From: Stenotrophomonas sp.
Lineage (GTDB): Bacteria; Pseudomonadota; Gammaproteobacteria; Xanthomonadales; Xanthomonadaceae
Assembly (NCBI GenBank): GCA_003484865.1
Contig: DMZT01000493.1
Span: forward strand, 1 to 7,071
DNA: 7,071 nt
Direction: 5' to 3'
The number at the start of each line of letters is the position of its first letter. The first letter of the stretch is position 1. The translations under genes were made by a program, and so were the position numbers. Positions 1 through 4,833 of this stretch are shown piece by piece. The notes under the pieces are model-generated. The model did no database searches, was not told where the DNA came from, and saw nothing but the letters and a program-made list of their open reading frames with translations.

Positions 1-42
1 AGTGCGACCCTCGCGTAACAGCGGCAGGTCCACGCTGGGGTT

Positions 43-64
43 GCGACATCACGTCGCCTTGGAG
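43..64 (+). promoter_or_regulatory. Small hairpin plus ribosome binding site in front of the 53-aa gene
   Basis: GCGAC (43-47) and GTCGC (53-57) can pair around a 5-nt loop, ending 3 nt before the GGAG ribosome-binding site (61-64). A structure this close to the site could influence translation initiation, but a 5-bp stem is common by chance in GC-rich DNA. The promoter itself is probably at or beyond the left edge, since I see no convincing -10 box in the first 70 bases. Confidence 0.25.
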
Positions 65-71
65 TCACACC

Positions 72-233
72 ATGTCCAACATGCAGAACAACGAAAACAA
101 CGTCAAGAATGCTGCTGCACAGAAAGGCCCGCAGTCCGAACAGGACCGCAAGGACGCGCAGGCCAAGCAGCAGAAGCAGGAACAGGACACCAAGAACGCC
201 CCTGACGCAGGCAACAAGCCGCAGCAGAAGTAA
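72..233 (+). CDS. Small, highly polar, probably disordered protein (53 aa), function unknown
   Basis: An ATG at 72 is preceded by a good Shine-Dalgarno site (GGAG at 61-64, 7-nt spacer) and reads 53 codons to TAA. By my count the product has 11 Gln, 8 Asn and 8 Lys, so about half of all residues. It has no Cys, no aromatic residue, no Leu or Ile and only one Val. A folded core or a membrane segment is therefore ruled out, and it should be an intrinsically disordered cytosolic peptide of the hydrophilin/stress-protein kind (inference from composition only). The N-terminal third is Asn-rich and the centre (residues 23-41) is a charged Gln/Lys/Asp/Glu stretch that could be helical. I do not recognise a family. 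The gene converges on a DUF2383 gene. The strong ribosome-binding site and phase-specific composition argue that it is real, but its shortness limits certainty. Confidence 0.68.
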   Translation: MSNMQNNENNVKNAAAQKGPQSEQDRKDAQAKQQKQEQDTKNAPDAGNKPQQK

Positions 234-236
234 TTC

Positions 237-285
237 GTCTGCCGCATGGTGGGGCTGCGCATCCGCGCAGCCCTCACATGCAGAC
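237..285. terminator. GC-rich hairpin between convergent genes, possible bidirectional terminator
   Basis: A perfect 9-bp stem (252-260 with 265-273) closes a 4-nt ATCC loop. An outer 6-bp match (GTCTGC at 237-242 with GCAGAC at 280-285) could lengthen the structure. It starts a few bases after the stop of the 53-aa gene, where a terminator is expected. There is no T tract on either strand, so it is not a classical intrinsic terminator and may instead be a mRNA 3'-end-protecting hairpin. A weaker 5-bp hairpin follows at 294-308. It lies about 170 nt past the stop of the facing DUF2383 gene. Confidence 0.45.
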
Positions 286-368
286 GGCGACCAGGCGCAC
301 TCGGCGCCATCCCGCACCCTTCAACGTCTCGCGTCCTTCAATCTCCTTCATCCTTCACTACGAAGCTC

Positions 369-396
369 ATTCGCGACGCTGTTGATTCGCGACGCT
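369..396. repeat. Two direct copies of a 12-bp sequence
   Basis: ATTCGCGACGCT occurs at 369-380 and again at 385-396, separated by 4 nt (period 16). Each copy contains the palindrome TCGCGA. A second tandem pair, GAAGGTGTGG, occurs at 417-426 and 429-438 (period 12), just beyond the stop codon of the DUF2383 gene. These lie in the noncoding gap between convergent genes. They could be replication-slippage duplications or a protein-binding site; nothing else in the sequence decides. Confidence 0.4.
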
Positions 397-442
397 ACGA
401 ATGCGCGTGCTTCCTTGAAGGTGTGGGTGAAGGTGTGGATGA

Positions 443-913
443 CTATGCATCCCGGCCCCGCAGGTCATCTACCTCCTGGCGCATGTCGTCCCAACCGAGC
501 CGCGTCTCCAGCAGCATGCCGTTGAGCGTTCGTCGCGCATGTGCCGTCAGTGCGCCATCGCGCGCGGCAACTTCGAGTGCCCTCACCAGACGCGCTTCAG
601 CTGCCTGGCTCTCACTGGCGTACTGGATGCCCGCATCCCCGAGTACGGTGCCCAACCTGCCGAAGCCGCCACGGAGGCTGCCGGCCAGGGTACGGTGGCG
701 GGCGGGCTGACCGCCGGCGTCGCGCACCAGCCGCGTGACCCCATCGATAACCTGCATTTTCGCTGCGGCCATCCGCATCATCAGCGCGTTCAACTGCGGA
801 TCCTGCGTCCCGTCGTCGGCGACGGCTCTGGCGTAGATGTCGTGGCCGTCGCGCGCGATGCCGATGATCTGGTTGAGTTCGCGTATCGCGTGGCCGGATT
901 GGACGGTACTCAT
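443..913 (-). CDS. DUF2383 / PA2169-family four-helix-bundle protein (156 aa)
   Basis: The 156-aa product fits the ferritin-like DUF2383 family, whose members (PA2169 type) are about 150 aa. The N-terminal helix has the family-like pattern LNxII-x-ARDG-x3-Y (residues 13-27). A middle segment contains the GGxPxxxxTLAGSLRxGxxxLG signature, and the last helices (YASESQAAEARLVRAL onward) are amphipathic with regular heptad-like spacing. There is no signal peptide or membrane segment, so it is predicted cytosolic. The function of the family is not established; a metal-binding or stress role has been suggested only from the fold. I chose ATG at 913 because a GGAG site (921-924 on the plus strand as CTCC) lies 7 nt upstream and the family alignment begins here. 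The frame stays open upstream to 1261, but that stretch is Arg/Cys-rich and not protein-like. It is divergent from the S41 gene and convergent with the 53-aa gene. Confidence 0.85.
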   Translation of the reverse strand: MSTVQSGHAIRELNQIIGIARDGHDIYARAVADDGTQDPQLNALMMRMAAAKMQVIDGVTRLVRDAGGQPARHRTLAGSLRGGFGRLGTVLGDAGIQYASESQAAEARLVRALEVAARDGALTAHARRTLNGMLLETRLGWDDMRQEVDDLRGRDA

Positions 914-1031
914 CACACCGCTCCGTGGGATCGTGGCCCACTGTGGCCGGGTATGGCCTGATCGTGCCCGCGTCGTAGGGACGGTGGCGTGATGCGACTC
1001 CGGGACTTCCGGGGAACACGCGCATTGGCTA

Positions 1032-1051
1032 CGATCGACCGGAGTCGATCG
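1032..1051. promoter_or_regulatory. Perfect 8+4+8 inverted repeat in the divergent intergenic region (putative operator)
   Basis: CGATCGAC (1032-1039), spacer CGGA, then GTCGATCG (1044-1051) form a perfect 20-bp dyad. It lies 61 nt before the ATG of the S41 gene and overlaps a possible -10 box, TACGAT (1030-1035), on the plus strand. No good -35 element is seen; the 17-nt position upstream reads TTCCGG. A dimeric transcription factor that binds here would block that promoter and might also affect the divergent DUF2383 gene. The site type and regulator are unknown. As RNA it would be a stable hairpin in a leader only if transcription starts upstream of it. Confidence 0.45.
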
Positions 1052-1111
1052 CACACACGATCCCGTCACCCTTGCCCCGTGCGGCACTGCGCCGGGTCGC
1101 AAGGAGGCTGT

Positions 1112-2587
1112 ATGGCAGGGACGAGAGGGATCGTGATCACGCTGGCGATGCTGGCCATGGCATCGCCGGAAGCATGCCGTGCCACACCGGCATTCGATCG
1201 AAGCGGCTGGCAGGCCGACCACGCGGCACTCAAGCAGATCCTGGCGCACGATTACGCGCACCTGGCCTGGGTCGCCTCGCCTCAGGGCGGCGTGGATCTA
1301 CCCGCGCTGGATGCCTCCGCGCAGCGCGCACTGGCCGAAGCGCATACCGATGCGCAGGCGGCCCAGGCCCTTCGCACCTTCCTGGCCGGCTTCCATGACG
1401 GCCACCTCAGCCTGCTCGACCCGCTTGAACAGGCCCCCAGCTCCCCGGCGCCCGCTGCTGTGGACCCACGGGCCCTGGGCGCTGGCGCAGGCTGTGCATT
1501 GCTTGGCGTATCCGACGAGGGTCGCCACGATTTCAGCCTGCCGCTGGACACGCTGCCGGGTTACCACCCCTTGAACGATGTGGCCGACCCCATGCTGCGC
1601 GCCGGCACGCTGTCCTTGCCGGACGGGCACACGATCGGCCTGCTGCGGTTGCACGAGTTCGATGCGCTGCGCTATCCAGGCGTGTGCCACGCGCTGTGGC
1701 CACAGCTGCGGCAGGCCGACGCCACCGCGGAGATGCGCGGCACAGTGGGCCGCAGTTGGGTCGCTGCGATTGCCGCCAGCCTGCGGCGCTTCCAGCAGGA
1801 CGGCGTGGACGCGGTACTGGTGGATGTGGGTGACAACCCGGGCGGTGACGACAGCGGCGACACCCTCGCGCGCCTGTTTACTTCGCAGCCGGTGGCCTCC
1901 GCCGTCCTGGAGGTCAGCCAGTCGGCGGCGGGCAAACCGTATCTGGACGAGCAGTACGAACGGCTCGACGACGCGCTGCGTCATCACCACCCCAACGCGG
2001 CCGCCCGCCGGCTGTTGAGCACGCAGCGCGCCGCCTTCCAGGCATCGCGGCAGGCGGTGGCCATGCCGCCCTGCGATCTGTCCTGGGCCTGGCACACGCA
2101 GCAGGCATGGGACGCCGCACCGTGCCGGCGCCTGGTCGCGGCGGGTACGTCCGGCGGTCCGCTGCCGAGCCCTGCCGTGGACACCCTCGATGATTTCCTG
2201 ATCGCCCACCGCCTGGACTGGGCACAGGATCTGCGCGGGCACTGGGGCGCATGGAATGGCCCGGTGTATGTGTTGACCAACGGAAAGACCGCGTCCTCGG
2301 CCGAAATGTTTGCCGCGCGCATGCAGGACAACCACATCGCCCGCATCGTCGGTACGCACAGCGGCGGCTATGGCTGTGGCTTCATGAGTGCAGACGCGCC
2401 GCCTGAACTCCCCCATTCGCACCTGCGCGTGCGCGTACCGAACTGCGTACGCCTGCGTGCCGACGGCAGCGACGAAGTTGCCGGCATCACCCCGGACCTG
2501 CCCGTCATTCCGCGCAGCGGAGAAAGCGCCCGGGCACGGGCGCAGCGCGTGGTGGATACGCTCGCCAGCGACATCGGGATGCATTGA
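1112..2587 (+). CDS. Exported S41-family peptidase-like protein (491 aa), catalytic Lys not conserved
   Basis: ATG at 1112 follows a very strong Shine-Dalgarno site (AAGGAGG, 1101-1107, 4-nt gap). The frame is also open upstream to 989, but that would place the signal peptide internally. Residues 1-24 look like a Sec signal peptide (Arg5, hydrophobic stretch 7-17, likely cleavage near ACRA/T at 24/25), so the protein is probably periplasmic. Three S41 landmarks are visible: FHDGH (residues 94-98), the strand-loop VDVGDNPGG (237-245), and NGKTASSAEMFA (from residue 390), whose Ser395 matches the nucleophile of Tsp/CtpA. In the plant/algal CtpA and E. coli Tsp the catalytic Lys lies 25 residues later in a (F)GKG motif. 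Here that position, residue 420, is Tyr in a Gly-rich GGYGCG segment. A PDZ domain is not obvious. It may use another base, such as His98, or be inactive. Substrate unknown. Confidence 0.85.
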   Translation: MAGTRGIVITLAMLAMASPEACRATPAFDRSGWQADHAALKQILAHDYAHLAWVASPQGGVDLPALDASAQRALAEAHTDAQAAQALRTFLAGFHDGHLSLLDPLEQAPSSPAPAAVDPRALGAGAGCALLGVSDEGRHDFSLPLDTLPGYHPLNDVADPMLRAGTLSLPDGHTIGLLRLHEFDALRYPGVCHALWPQLRQADATAEMRGTVGRSWVAAIAASLRRFQQDGVDAVLVDVGDNPGGDDSGDTLARLFTSQPVASAVLEVSQSAAGKPYLDEQYERLDDALRHHHPNAAARRLLSTQRAAFQASRQAVAMPPCDLSWAWHTQQAWDAAPCRRLVAAGTSGGPLPSPAVDTLDDFLIAHRLDWAQDLRGHWGAWNGPVYVLTNGKTASSAEMFAARMQDNHIARIVGTHSGGYGCGFMSADAPPELPHSHLRVRVPNCVRLRADGSDEVAGITPDLPVIPRSGESARARAQRVVDTLASDIGMH

Positions 2588-2604
2588 GCCCGGCCCCGGC
2601 GGCG

Positions 2605-2634
2605 CAGGGGTCACCCCTGGTGGGCCGCTACACT
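2605..2634 (+). promoter_or_regulatory. 15-bp palindrome overlapping the -35 position of a possible promoter
   Basis: CAGGGGT (2605-2611), a central C, and ACCCCTG (2613-2619) form a perfect odd palindrome. Seventeen bases after its first half is TACACT (2629-2634), a plausible -10 box for the downstream membrane-protein gene. The palindrome therefore covers the -35 site, as expected for an operator. Transcription would start near 2641, 36 nt before the chosen ATG. The alternative is a short hairpin after the S41 stop (2587), but a 1-nt loop would force opening of the centre and no T tract follows. The -10 call is weak on its own. Confidence 0.35.
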
Positions 2635-2676
2635 ACGCACGCTGCAGGATCCGCAGCGTCTGGCACCGCCCGCCTC

Positions 2677-3075
2677 ATGGAACGACGTTACTTCGCCACG
2701 CTGCTCGCCTTGATTCTCCATCAGATCGATGCCGCCTTCTGGCGTGAGTGGGAGATGTTCCTGCTGCCGGGTGGCGTGCAGGGCTTCCTGGTGTTCAATC
2801 TGATCGCCGTGGGCGTGGTGGTGCTCGGCTACCGCCATGTGGTGCTGCAGACCGGCAAGGCACGCGGTTTCGCGAGGCTCTGCGCGGCACTGGGCCTGGC
2901 CACCTTCATCATCCACCTCGGCTTCGCGCTGTATGGCCATCGCGCATTTCATCTGCCGGTGTCGATGGCGATCATTCTTGCCTGCCTGGTGTCGGCCTTG
3001 TGCCTGCTGCGCTCGCTGCGCAGTGCAGCTGCTGCCTCGGCCGGCGGTCGCGGAGACGCCCATCCCCGCGCATGA
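2677..3075 (+). CDS. Small integral membrane protein, DUF6713-like (132 aa)
   Basis: From ATG 2677 the 132-aa product has four hydrophobic segments (about residues 5-20, 28-50, 61-82 and 89-109) joined by short loops, so it should be a four-helix inner-membrane protein. The first segment carries the conspicuous HQIDAAFWREWEMF motif (residues 15-28). From memory this resembles DUF6713-type proteins, which have H-[EQ]-[IL]-D-A...EW near the N terminus; I cannot confirm the family. The frame is open back to a TTG at 2584, but those 31 residues are Ala/Gly/Ser-rich and unlike a conserved start, so I prefer the ATG. There is no clear Shine-Dalgarno site before either. The tail (residues 110-132) is Arg/Ala/Gly-rich and presumably cytosolic. 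The stop codon lies inside the terminator of the convergent tRNA gene. Function unknown. Confidence 0.75.
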   Translation: MERRYFATLLALILHQIDAAFWREWEMFLLPGGVQGFLVFNLIAVGVVVLGYRHVVLQTGKARGFARLCAALGLATFIIHLGFALYGHRAFHLPVSMAIILACLVSALCLLRSLRSAAAASAGGRGDAHPRA

Positions 3076-3099
3076 AAAAGGCGACCTCGCGGTCGCCTT
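3075..3099 (-). terminator. Rho-independent terminator of the tRNA-Lys transcript
   Basis: Read on the minus strand, a perfect 9-bp stem AAGGCGACC / GGTCGCCTT (3099-3091 with 3086-3078) with a GCGA tetraloop ends in a run of five T residues (3079-3075). It lies 14 nt beyond the CCA end of the tRNA gene. On the plus strand the same stem follows the stop codon of the membrane-protein gene, so it could stop that transcript too, although the T tract there is poor. The last T of the minus-strand tract is opposite the final A of the TGA stop. Confidence 0.85.
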
Positions 3100-3113
3100 G
3101 ATCATGGATGCAG

Positions 3114-3189
3114 TGGTGGGCCGTGATGGATTCGAACCATCGACCAAAAGATTAAAAGTCTTCTGCTCTACCAACTGAGCTAACGGCCC
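3114..3189 (-). tRNA. tRNA-Lys, anticodon UUU
   Basis: The 76-nt gene folds into a full cloverleaf. The 7-bp acceptor stem GGGCCGT/ACGGCCC (3183-3189 with 3118-3124) is followed by discriminator A (3117) and an encoded CCA (3116-3114). The D arm has GCTC/GAGC with the AGTTGGTA loop. The anticodon stem GAAGA/TCTTT closes the loop CTTTTAA, giving anticodon TTT at 3156-3154. The T arm has GATGG/CCATC with TTCGAAT. UUU reads AAA and AAG lysine codons. It lies 72 nt beyond the queC stop on the same strand and has its own likely -10 box and terminator. Confidence 0.97.
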
Positions 3190-3196
3190 ATTGCAT

Positions 3197-3227
3197 CCCC
3201 GACGTGACGCCGGGGGTGCGCATTCTA
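3197..3227 (-). promoter_or_regulatory. Candidate tRNA-Lys promoter (-10 box) and leader hairpin
   Basis: On the minus strand, TAGAAT (3227-3222) matches the -10 consensus in 5 of 6 positions and is followed by a GC-rich stretch (GCGCACCCCC), the kind of discriminator often seen at stringently controlled stable-RNA promoters. Transcription would begin about 25 nt before the tRNA. No good -35 is visible at 16-18 nt. The leader contains a near-palindrome, CCCCGGCGT-C-ACGTCGGGG (3215-3197), with one G.T pair; it could alternatively act as a queC 3'-end hairpin or a processing signal. Confidence 0.45.
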
Positions 3228-3261
3228 ACGCATCTTCGCGCTCATGCGTACCCGTCCCGCA

Positions 3262-3927
3262 TCACACGTAGTGGGTCGGGTCCGGCACGCCGGCATCGGT
3301 GAAGCCCTGCGCGCGCAGGCGGCAGGCATCGCAGTGCCCGCAGGCGCGGCCTTGGTCGTCGGCGTTGTAGCAGGACACGGTCAGGCCGAAGTCCACGCCC
3401 AGGCGAACGCCTTCACGCACGATATCGGCCTTGCTCAGGAACTGCAGCGGCGCGTGGACCTGGATGCCCGCACCTTCCACGCCCGCCTTGGTGGCCAGGT
3501 TGGCCAGCGTCTGGAAGGCCTGGATGAATTCGGGGCGGCAATCCGGGTAACCGGAATAATCCACCGCGTTGACGCCGCAGAAGATGTCGTTGGCGCCCAG
3601 CACCTCGGCCCAGCCGAGTGCGACGGACAGCATGATGGTATTGCGCGCCGGCACGTAGGTGACCGGGATGCCCTCCCCGCCCGCTTCAGGAACGTCGATG
3701 TCATCGGTCAGGGCCGAGCCGCCGATGCTGCGCAGGTCGACATTGACGGTCTTGTGGGCGACCGCGCCCAGCGCGCTGGCGACGGCGGCGGCGGCGTCGA
3801 GTTCGGAGGTGTGGCGCTGGCCGTAGCGCACGCTCAGGGCGTGGACGGCAAAACCCTGCTCGCGGGCGATGGCAACGACGGCGGCGGAGTCCATGCCGCC
3901 GGACAGGAGGACGACTGCTTTCTTCAT
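3262..3927 (-). CDS. queC: QueC, 7-cyano-7-deazaguanine (preQ0) synthase
   Basis: QueC converts 7-carboxy-7-deazaguanine, ammonia and ATP into preQ0, the precursor of queuosine in the wobble position of tRNAs with GUN anticodons. The 221-aa length is normal. The N terminus [14 protein letters not shown] carries the ATP pyrophosphatase PP-loop SGGMDS at residues 9-14. The C-terminal zinc site is complete: Cys186, Cys196, Cys199 and Cys202 in the pattern C-x9-C-x2-C-x2-C. An internal VPARN-x-IMLS block is also typical. The gene follows queE on the same strand with a 75-nt gap, so the two are probably co-transcribed and supply consecutive steps. The ribosome-binding site is weak (GGAA about 9 nt upstream of ATG 3927), but the family start is unambiguous. 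A soluble cytosolic enzyme; no anomalies seen. Confidence 0.97.
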   Translation of the reverse strand: MKKAVVLLSGGMDSAAVVAIAREQGFAVHALSVRYGQRHTSELDAAAAVASALGAVAHKTVNVDLRSIGGSALTDDIDVPEAGGEGIPVTYVPARNTIMLSVALGWAEVLGANDIFCGVNAVDYSGYPDCRPEFIQAFQTLANLATKAGVEGAGIQVHAPLQFLSKADIVREGVRLGVDFGLTVSCYNADDQGRACGHCDACRLRAQGFTDAGVPDPTHYV

Positions 3928-4002
3928 GGGGGTGTTTCCGGTGGTTTGCAGGGAACCAGCACGCTGTCCCGCGCCGGGTACGTCAGGAATGCCGGGTTGG
4001 CC

Positions 4003-4701
4003 CTATCGGCCCGGCTCGTCATTCCACAAAAGCTTGTGCAGCTGCATCTGGAAGCGCACCGGCAGGCGGTCGGCCACGATCCAGTCGGCCAGCTCGCGCG
4101 GGCTGACCTCGCTCTTGCTCGGCGAGAACAGCACCATGCTGCGCTCATTGAGGCGATGCTCGCGGACCATGCCGCGGGCCCATTCGTAATCCTCACGGCT
4201 GCACAGGACGAACTTGATCTGGTCGCGCTTGGTCAGCAGCGGCAGGTTCTCCAGGCGGTTGCGGGCCATTTCGCCGGAGCCGGGGGTTTTCAGGTCGACC
4301 ACGCGCGACACGCGCGGATCGACGGCGCTGACATCCAGCGCGCCGGAGGTTTCCAGCGAGACGTCCAGGCCGGCGTCGCAGAGCTTCTCCAGCAGCACCA
4401 GGCAGCGCTTCTGCGCCAGCGGCTCGCCACCGGTCACGCAGACGTGGTGAACGCCTTGGGCCAGCACCTCGTCCACGATCGCGTCGATGTCCCACCAGGT
4501 GCCGCCATGGAAGGCGTAGGCGGTATCGCAATAGGTGCAGCGCAACGGGCAGCCGGTCAGGCGCACGAACACGGTCGGCCAGCCGGCGGTATCGGCTTCG
4601 CCCTGCAGGGACAGGAAGATCTCGGTGATCTTCAGTCGCGGCAGCGGGGACTGCACGATCTCACTGGGGAGTGCGGCAGCAGCGGACAGAGTGGTGGTCA
4701 T
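4003..4701 (-). CDS. queE: QueE, 7-carboxy-7-deazaguanine synthase (radical SAM)
   Basis: QueE rearranges 6-carboxy-tetrahydropterin to 7-carboxy-7-deazaguanine, the substrate of QueC. The radical-SAM cluster motif C-x3-C-x2-C is at Cys51, Cys55 and Cys58 (GCPLRCTYCDT). The preceding EIFLSLQGE (residues 27-35) and the later CVTGGEPL, the SAM-binding GGEP motif, are characteristic. ATG 4701 gives 232 aa, close to the family norm. The frame extends upstream to 4749, but those 16 residues are encoded by the hairpin-rich leader and are unlikely to be translated. No strong Shine-Dalgarno site precedes the ATG. It lies 132 nt after cpoB and 75 nt before queC on the same strand. A TATAAT box in the cpoB-queE gap suggests its own transcription start. 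Older annotations call this family NrdG-like or YgcF, which can mislead. Confidence 0.96.
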   Translation of the reverse strand: MTTTLSAAAALPSEIVQSPLPRLKITEIFLSLQGEADTAGWPTVFVRLTGCPLRCTYCDTAYAFHGGTWWDIDAIVDEVLAQGVHHVCVTGGEPLAQKRCLVLLEKLCDAGLDVSLETSGALDVSAVDPRVSRVVDLKTPGSGEMARNRLENLPLLTKRDQIKFVLCSREDYEWARGMVREHRLNERSMVLFSPSKSEVSPRELADWIVADRLPVRFQMQLHKLLWNDEPGR

Positions 4702-4740
4702 GGCGGTGATTCTTGGCGGACGGCTTCGGAAACGACAACA

Positions 4741-4781
4741 GCCGGGCATGGCCCGGCACGGAGGACCGGGCAGCGCCCGGT
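4741..4781 (-). repeat. Two tandem GC-rich hairpins in the queE leader, REP-like
   Basis: Two perfect 7-bp stems with 3-nt loops stand side by side: GCCGGGC/GCCCGGC (4741-4747 with 4751-4757) and ACCGGGC/GCCCGGT (4765-4771 with 4775-4781), 7 nt apart. They share the core CCGGGC/GCCCGG. On the plus strand GGAG directly precedes the second stem, as in the GTAG/GGAG-headed REP elements (SMAG) known in Stenotrophomonas; this is a resemblance only. They lie between the TATAAT box and the queE start codon, so they would be in the queE mRNA leader, ending about 39 nt before the ATG. They may affect mRNA stability or translation, or be a partial extragenic repeat. Confidence 0.45.
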
Positions 4782-4793
4782 TGGCAATCCATC

Positions 4794-4799
4794 ATTATA
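4794..4799 (-). promoter_or_regulatory. Consensus -10 box (TATAAT) of a probable queE-queC promoter
   Basis: The minus strand reads TATAAT, a perfect -10 consensus, in an otherwise very GC-rich gap between cpoB and queE, where such a match is unlikely by chance. It is 92 nt upstream of the queE ATG. I find no good -35 hexamer at 16-18 nt, since that region is GC-rich, so an activator may help or the promoter may be weak. Transcription would start near 4787, just before the tandem hairpins. Confidence 0.55.
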
Positions 4800-4804
4800 C
4801 CGGG

Positions 4805-4827
4805 CCCGGCCGCAACAGCGGCCCGGG
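4805..4827 (-). terminator. GC-rich hairpin after cpoB, possible tol-pal attenuator or terminator
   Basis: Immediately after the cpoB stop codon (4834), the minus strand can form GGCCGC/GCGGCC (4823-4818 with 4813-4808) around a TGTT tetraloop, extended by CCC/GGG across one bulged base (4827-4825 with 4807-4805). There is no T run after it; the TATAAT box of queE follows within a few bases. It could protect the 3' end of the tol-pal mRNA or cause partial termination. Full intrinsic termination is doubtful. Confidence 0.4.
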
Positions 4828-4833
4828 GCGGGT

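Noticed and set aside
989..1111. An upstream start for the S41 gene at 989
   Set aside because: It would add 41 Arg/His-rich residues in front of a clear signal peptide and would run through the perfect dyad; the strong AAGGAGG site supports ATG 1112.
914..1261. N-terminal extension of the DUF2383 gene to 1261
   Set aside because: The extra residues are Arg/Cys/His-rich and overlap the S41 gene start. The family alignment and GGAG site place the start at 913.
1298..2614. A 438-codon open frame on the minus strand opposite the S41 gene
   Set aside because: It mirrors the codon bias of the S41 gene, has no ribosome-binding site and no recognisable motif; the plus-strand frame has a signal peptide and S41 landmarks.
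3114..3927. A functional link between queC and the adjacent tRNA-Lys gene
   Set aside because: Queuosine is placed in tRNAs for Asp, Asn, His and Tyr (GUN anticodons), not in tRNA-Lys(UUU). The adjacency looks positional only.
4741..4781. CRISPR array or preQ1-I riboswitch in the cpoB-queE gap
   Set aside because: There are only two short hairpins with different loops and no spacer-repeat periodicity, and I cannot see the compact hairpin plus A-rich tail of the preQ1-I class. A REP-like or simple leader structure is a better description.
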